Of a stretch of DNA of 64,000 bases, positions 59,138 to 64,000 are shown in pieces. The first letter of the stretch is position 1. Each line of letters opens with the position of its first letter. Under the pieces are notes generated by a model that ran no database searches, was not told the DNA's origin, and saw only the letters and a list, made by a program, of their open reading frames with translations. A program made the position numbers and the translations under genes. The stretch is from Hsuehochloa calcarea (taxonomy: Eukaryota; Streptophyta; Magnoliopsida; Poales; Poaceae), in assembly GCA_036346395.1 (NCBI GenBank), contig CM070598.1:7609517-7673516 (forward strand), given 5' to 3'.

Positions 59138-59590
59138 ATGCTGTCTCTGCAGGAGGTGAGTGGCCTTGACCTGGACATTATGGCGTCCGGGTTCGGGTTC
59201 GGGTTCACGCCGTGGGGGCCTGACACGTGCCCTACCTTGGAGCAGCTGATGGCGTCGTCCTCCTCGTCCCACGACAACGCGGCGTACAGGACGGCCGAGG
59301 AGGAGCGGCGGCAGCGGCGGAAGATATCGAACCGGCTGTCGGCGCAGCGGTCCCGCGCGCGGAAGCAGCAGCGGTTGGAGGAGCTCCGCGCGGAGGCCGC
59401 GCGCCTCCGCGCCGAGAACCGGGAGCTGGCGGCCCGCCTGCACGCCGTGGCGCGGCACGGGCTCGCCGCCCGCTGCCAGAACGCGCGCCTCCGCGCCGAG
59501 GCCGCCGCGCTCGCCCTCCGCCTCAGTGAGGCGCGCCGGCTCCTCGCGCTGCAGCGGCTCGCGCAGCTCCTTCCGCAGCCGAGCAGCTAG
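59138..59590 (+). CDS. bZIP transcription factor (group S-like), intronless
   Basis: This encodes a small nuclear DNA-binding protein of 150 residues. The start is the ATG at 59138 (MLSLQEVSGLD). An upstream in-frame extension to 59111 begins with TTG, not ATG, and is unlikely to be used. The basic region (about residues 55-76) contains the signature NRLSAQRSR with Asn65 and Arg73 in the N-x7-R spacing. The zipper begins exactly nine residues later, with Leu83, Leu90, Leu97 and Val104. A second Ala/Leu/Arg-rich helix follows to the C-terminus. The N-terminus is short and Ser-rich (MASSSSSHDN). Small size, lack of introns and short flanks fit group S bZIPs, which bind ACGT-core boxes, often as heterodimers with group C, but group I or others cannot be excluded without alignment. 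GC content is very high, as in many grass genes. TATA box at 59021; stop TAG at 59588-59590. Confidence 0.92.
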   Translation: MLSLQEVSGLDLDIMASGFGFGFTPWGPDTCPTLEQLMASSSSSHDNAAYRTAEEERRQRRKISNRLSAQRSRARKQQRLEELRAEAARLRAENRELAARLHAVARHGLAARCQNARLRAEAAALALRLSEARRLLALQRLAQLLPQPSS

Positions 59591-60680
59591 CTACGGATCT
59601 GTGGGAGGCCCCGCCTGTGCACTGGCGGCACCCGTGGAGTTGGAGTCGCTGATGATGTAGGAAGGAGGACGAACTAATGGCACGAAATCATATCACACCT
59701 CGCAGGTATAGTTTTGGAACGGGCGACGACGAGAGTAAGCAACACGTACGTACGTACGTTGTGGTGAACTAGGAAGTACACGGCATGCAGCCATGCATGC
59801 TACTAGTAAAAAGATATAGGGTCTCGCGTGTTCACGTGTAAATTGCATAATTAAGTACAAGGAGTCTTGTGTAAATTACTAAAGTCAAAATTACAGCTTT
59901 GGCGCCGTGAAGTGCCCGGTTAATTCACCGCGCGTACCTGCAAATTAACTGACCAAACGGTCGTACATATACACACGGGATGACTCGATATATATCCCTC
60001 TGTTTCCATTTTTCTCGGGAGGCATGCAGTGCGTTCCCGCTACTGTGCAGTGTGCACACGCAGACCAAATGGTGAGTCGGTGGCTGTGGGCATGTTTGGA
60101 TTGCTATTGTGGACCAGGAATGGTTTGTAACAGTTGTTGAACAATATACGACAAAAAATCGTGTTTATAATAAAAATAAATAAATGTGTCTAAATAGACT
60201 GTCGTGACCACTGAAACAATGAACCAAACATGTCATGTGTTTTTTAAACACGATATGATTCTTACGGTGTCACGTGGCTAAAATACACAACTTTTTAACG
60301 GAAATAATGTTGTGTCCTGTCCTGTGCGTTTGGACAGACGGAAAGCTGTACGTCTTCTTTGGTGAGCCAGGTATCGTGAGCCACATACAGATCGATGTGG
60401 GGCCCACCACAACCACTTCCATACTTTTTTTTTTGCAATTGCAAGAAGAAAAATAAGTAGAACATTGATAGATCATTGGTTTACTGCATGCGAAGTCAGG
60501 CAGACACATGCCCCATTAGGAATGCGATAGTTTTTTTTTAGTTCTTACGGATATGATGTGACTCCTGTATTCTATTATTACTGCTCATTTACCCACTATC
60601 TACTCATATTGTAGTACGTGGAGTACTAGTTTGGTCGTCAAATCTTTGTTTTGATTACAAATTTAAGCTCTACGGCTGCC
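59591..60680. other. 3' flank of the bZIP gene and intergenic DNA
   Basis: Includes the 3' UTR of unknown length, an ACGT repeat at about 59744-59758, and a small fold-back element (60089-60234). No other gene seen. Confidence 0.45.
60089..60234. mobile_element. Fold-back MITE-like element, about 146 bp
   Basis: The left end GGCATGTTTGGATTGCTATTG and the reverse-complemented right end GACATGTTTGGTTCATTGTTT form an imperfect inverted repeat. A clear target duplication was not found, so the superfamily is open. Confidence 0.5.
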
Positions 60681-60812
60681 ATTGGACATCAATCCATCCA
60701 CATTTCCAGACTACAAAGGTTGGATGCTTCAATTCGCACAATCATCTTGTCGTCGTGTGTGAAGGACAATGTTTCCTTGTACCAGTGAACTGCCATCAGA
60801 CTGCCGCTGCTG

Positions 60813-62448
60813 CCAGTCCATGCCCACGATGAGATCATACCAACCCAGTGAGAGCACCTTCAGTGTTAACACAAATTCCACCTCCTGCACCCTCTAGTGA
60901 CAATATGGGAACCCCTCCACACAAGCCAGCACTCCCCCATTCGCAATTCTAACATTCATGGGCTGAGTCACTCTTTGTCCTCCTTGCAACTTGTTGGCCA
61001 GCACCTCACTGATGAAACTGTGCATGCTCCCGGAATCCATTAGGATCATGCATGACCCTCTCGCCCTTGAATCCCACCCTTCAACCGCACCATTGTTCCT
61101 GGGGCCTCTGGGCCATGCGCTGCAGAGTGCGAGATAGCCATCAGATCTCCCTACGAGCTGGCCACTTCAGAGAGTGCGGTCTCCTTCTCTTGTCCAGGGA
61201 GTAGCTGCCATAGCTCTTGCACAACATGCAGCTGTACAGTCGGGGCACATCGATGGTCTCGACTCCATTTCTCGCCACAAGTATGGCGCAACCCGCGCGC
61301 TCGTTGATATGCTTAGAGCGTCGCCATCATCTTGTCGTTTGAGTTTGATGCTCGAGCTCCTTCCGTTCCCCTTAGGTCATCCGCCCAGTTCCCCGGGGTT
61401 CCCAGCGGTCTTCCAGGAGGAGACGGTAGGGGCAATGCTGTCCGCATCACCGCCCCCCATTGGGAACTCCAGGTGGCGAGCATCCCTCCTCATGGCCTCC
61501 AAGACCTCCTCCTGCAAGCAAGCCAAAGACACGACAGTATCCAAATCCTTTGGTCGATGCAAAACAACAGCCGCTCTAATATCGCTACGCAAACCATCTG
61601 TGAACTGGGTTACAAAGAACATGGGATCCCACGAGTGATGCGCGATGAGGCTCTGCATCAACTCATTGAACTTCTCAGCGAACTCAGCTACTGAACCAAC
61701 TTGTCGGAAGCGGTTAAACTGGTGCAGCTGCTGCTGGAATTCCTCTCAACCAAATCGCACACATACTGCCCTAGCAAACTCCCCCAAATTTGCGCATCTT
61801 GTGTGGGCTTGTGTGGATTGCAGTCATAGGATCGCGTTTCCCACAAAGAACATAGTTGCCACGCTGATCCACAAACCGGGATAGGTCACACACACCCGAA
61901 AGTAAACCCCATTCTTCAACCTCCACGCCTTAGGATTATTTCCATCGAATTAGGGAAAATCCAGTTTGGGTGGCAAGGGGTTAGTAGGATAGTACCCTGT
62001 AGATCTACCGTGCGTCTCCAATGAATCATGGGGGAAAGGGGTCAAAGTAGGCAACCCATACGTACCATTGCCCGGAGGCGGCTCTAGGGTAAATTCCCCC
62101 AGTCGCCTTCCTTCGGTTTTGCGTGGCAAGGCGGTGGGCATCAGGCCTGTGACGGTCGTCACCCTCCTCCTCCTTCGGCTCTAGTGGTAGCTTGCGCTCC
62201 GGAGTGGGTAGCAGCGGGGCCAACACTGTGGTTCTGGCCGCCATCGCAGAATGGCGGGCGAGTTGGTTAACTTGGTCGTGCAACTCTCCCACCTCGCCGC
62301 GCAACTCCACCATCATCGCCATGGCCGGCTTCCACCCCACGAGTTCCATCACCACCGGCTTGAGTTTCGCCAGCGACTCCACCACCGTCTGGATGGTAGC
62401 GTTCTGTGCTCGGATTGCCCTAGTAAGCTCTGCCATCTGCTGCTCCAT
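60813..62448 (-). pseudogene. Ty3/gypsy gag-protease remnant
   Basis: On the minus strand, gag starts at 62448 (MEQQMAELTRAIRAQN). Its coiled N-terminal part and basic linker lead, after a frame change, into the retrotransposon capsid domain: KLDFPNFDGNNPKAWRLKN (about 61940), ARAVCVRFGREEFQQQL, NELMQSLIAHHSWDP and FTDGLRSDIRAAVVLHRPKD with LACLQEEV (about 61520-61660). The aspartic protease follows: ILMDSGSMHSFISEVLA with the catalytic DSG at 61029-61037, and YDLIVGMDW at about 60813-60840. A TAG at about 60894-60896 sits where Trp is expected. RT, RNase H and integrase are missing. Frameshifts and truncation make this a dead copy. No LTR was confirmed on either side. Confidence 0.8.
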
Positions 62449-62499
62449 GACCACCGATTTCTCCTGAAGTAGAAGGGTTGGGGGAAGCAATTTGGGGGA

Positions 62500-64000
62500 T
62501 GATCAGAAGCAAGAGGCAAGGGAAATCCAGAGAAGTTAGACTGGGTGAGGAGATAGAAGGGGAATAGAGTTCTGGTCACATCGGAGCTGAAAACCTTAAT
62601 GTGCAGAGAAACTATAGAAAAAATACAAGCCTAAGACCTGAAAATGAACGGAACGTAATAAGCCAGTTAATACTAGCTAAATGCAGATAAATACAGCCGG
62701 TTTCAGCACCACCATTCCGACCAAAAACTATAGAAAAGGAAAGCTGTTCAATACTTCAATTGTGTGCCGATAAATCGTAATAGAACAACCCGACAGACAA
62801 CTTTCGAACGCAAAGATCTGCAGTGCCAAATCCATTGCGCAACAGATTACCAGAACAGAACTGAAACAAACACTGGAAGCACGCAAATAGCAAGAACATC
62901 ATTGCTCGAAAACATCAGAGCAATTCTACATACTGCGGTAACGTCACAGCGACAGTAACATAAATAACATGTTAAAGATTAAAGAACATGCTAGCAAACA
63001 GTAACCATATATCATTGGAGTAGTAGAACTGCCGGGCATCAAACAGACATTCCAAGTGAATCACATCTTCAGATAACCAAAAACTCTGAACTTAGTGTAA
63101 TCAGCAACGTCCCAGGCCAACATGGACCTTTCTGTAGCAAATTACATGGTTATCTGTTCTGCTTTATCTTTATTTTGTTCTGTAAAGATCATACTTTATA
63201 CAGAATAAACGCAGTGCAAGCAACATTCTTGAGTTCTTGACCCTCAAATATTGCCGCTATCCAGTTAGAATTGTAAAGTACAATTGCCAGCTTTTGCGAA
63301 ATAACAAAAAAGTTCATGTACCGGTTGATGATTTTGCCACACAATTGTAAACACGGAGTAAATGTATAAACTATAAAGGGACCTCAGCGGCTCAGCCAAC
63401 CTCATTGGATAATGCAAAGTATTTTTCTTTCTTTTTTCTGACCTTGAGGCCATGTTCAAAAGGAACAGTTTATAACAGAAAGTAAAGATACACAGTTAAA
63501 ACTTATTACTAGCAGCTGAATCTAACACCCAGATGTCAAAAACCGTTTCGACAACTACATCACGTGAGACTAGGAGGGACTAAGCTCTGATACATTAGTC
63601 TTATCTTTTTTTAAGAAGAATCCATTACTCTTATCTTTGGGATTCACTTTTGTTGAACAATGCATCCACATGACTAGTGAATACTGACTGTAAGGCCCCA
63701 TAAAATATATGATATATAGTACTTAAGGTATGAATTATTAGAAACCTAATGGTGCACAGGATGATAGGATGGATAGAAAGTTGCCACCGCAACAGGCAAC
63801 TGCCTCCATAGCACTAGTGTTAAGCGTACACAAATCATCAAAACAAAACTGAGACATTTCAACTTAACTGCGTCCCAGGAAAGACAATCAACCATGGAAG
63901 GGGGCCGCGGCAAAGAGACTCTCCTCCCTCCTTTTCATACTAGCAATCGATTCCATCCAACGTCTGCTAGAATTGGCAACAGATTTGGAATACCTTGCTC
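62500..64000. other. Unassigned terminal stretch, possibly minus-strand gene DNA
   Basis: AT-rich, without transposon motifs, and T-rich with acceptor-like TTTTCAG on the minus strand, as in an intron. At 63890-64000 the minus strand is GC-richer and could hold an exon cut by the window edge. At 63588-63598 the minus strand reads GTATCAGAGCT, close to a methionine tRNA primer-binding site, but no LTR terminus precedes it. Confidence 0.3.

Noticed and set aside
59081..59529. Open frames antisense to, or in another frame of, the bZIP gene
   Set aside because: Shadows of a very GC-rich coding exon; none has a domain.
63588..63598. GTATCAGAGCT on the minus strand as a primer-binding site for the gypsy stub
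   Set aside because: No LTR end (CA) precedes it, and it is 1.1 kb from gag with no LTR copy elsewhere; left as unresolved.
1..64000. A CRISPR array, bacterial operon or viral system
   Set aside because: The window is a plant nuclear sequence. Direct repeats are transposon subterminal repeats or microsatellites, and no such system is present.

Overview
This window is nuclear DNA from a grass (Poaceae). The evidence is the CACTA elements with the TTTGCCGAGAGC and CACAGACGGTT subterminal repeats common in grass genomes, the 'aaccctag' and CT-rich leader of a spliced gene, a GC-rich intronless bZIP gene, and dense nested retro- and DNA transposons. The repeat families suggest a panicoid grass, but that is only an impression. 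Nothing in the window is bacterial or organellar.

Only two host genes can be supported. One, on the minus strand at about 35.5-39.0 kb, encodes a protein with two RRM domains (Musashi/DAZAP1/hnRNP-like). It has a short GC-rich first exon, a 1.7-kb intron carrying a Mutator-like insertion, a long second exon and probably a tiny last exon. The other, on the plus strand at 59.14-59.59 kb, is an intronless 150-residue bZIP transcription factor with a TATA box about 110 bp upstream of its ATG.

Layout. 1-2.4 kb: no gene seen. 2.4-5.8 kb: a minus-strand Ty1/copia remnant (LTR, polypurine tract, broken RT-RNase H). 5.8-8.1 kb: an LTR copy split by a CACTA element. 8.8-9.9 kb: a second small CACTA. 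11.9-23.3 kb: an 11.4-kb CACTA element with remnants of both element genes. 23.8-24.6 kb: a TRIM-like miniature LTR element. 25-27.8 kb: copia gag, LTR-like, MULE zinc-knuckle and tandem-repeat debris. 28-35 kb: TE-poor, microsatellite-rich non-coding DNA with one hAT MITE. 35-39 kb: the RRM gene. 41.6-47.5 kb: a plant-mobile-domain (PMD) MULE with a second, Pack-MULE-like element nested in it. 50.7-53 kb: a dead MURA-type transposase. 53.6-57.4 kb: LTR-element debris and a second copy of the 5.8-kb LTR. 59 kb: the bZIP gene. 60.8-62.5 kb: Ty3/gypsy gag-protease remnant. 62.5-64 kb: unassigned, possibly the edge of another gene.

The strongest results are insertion boundaries proved by target-site duplications read directly from the sequence: three CACTA elements (3-bp TTT, GTA, GTC), three MULEs (9 bp: two perfect, one with a single mismatch), one hAT MITE (8 bp, perfect) and one TRIM (5 bp with one mismatch). 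Most entries in a naive ORF list of this window are chance frames. Transposase and polyprotein genes were assigned from remembered family motifs; no search was run.
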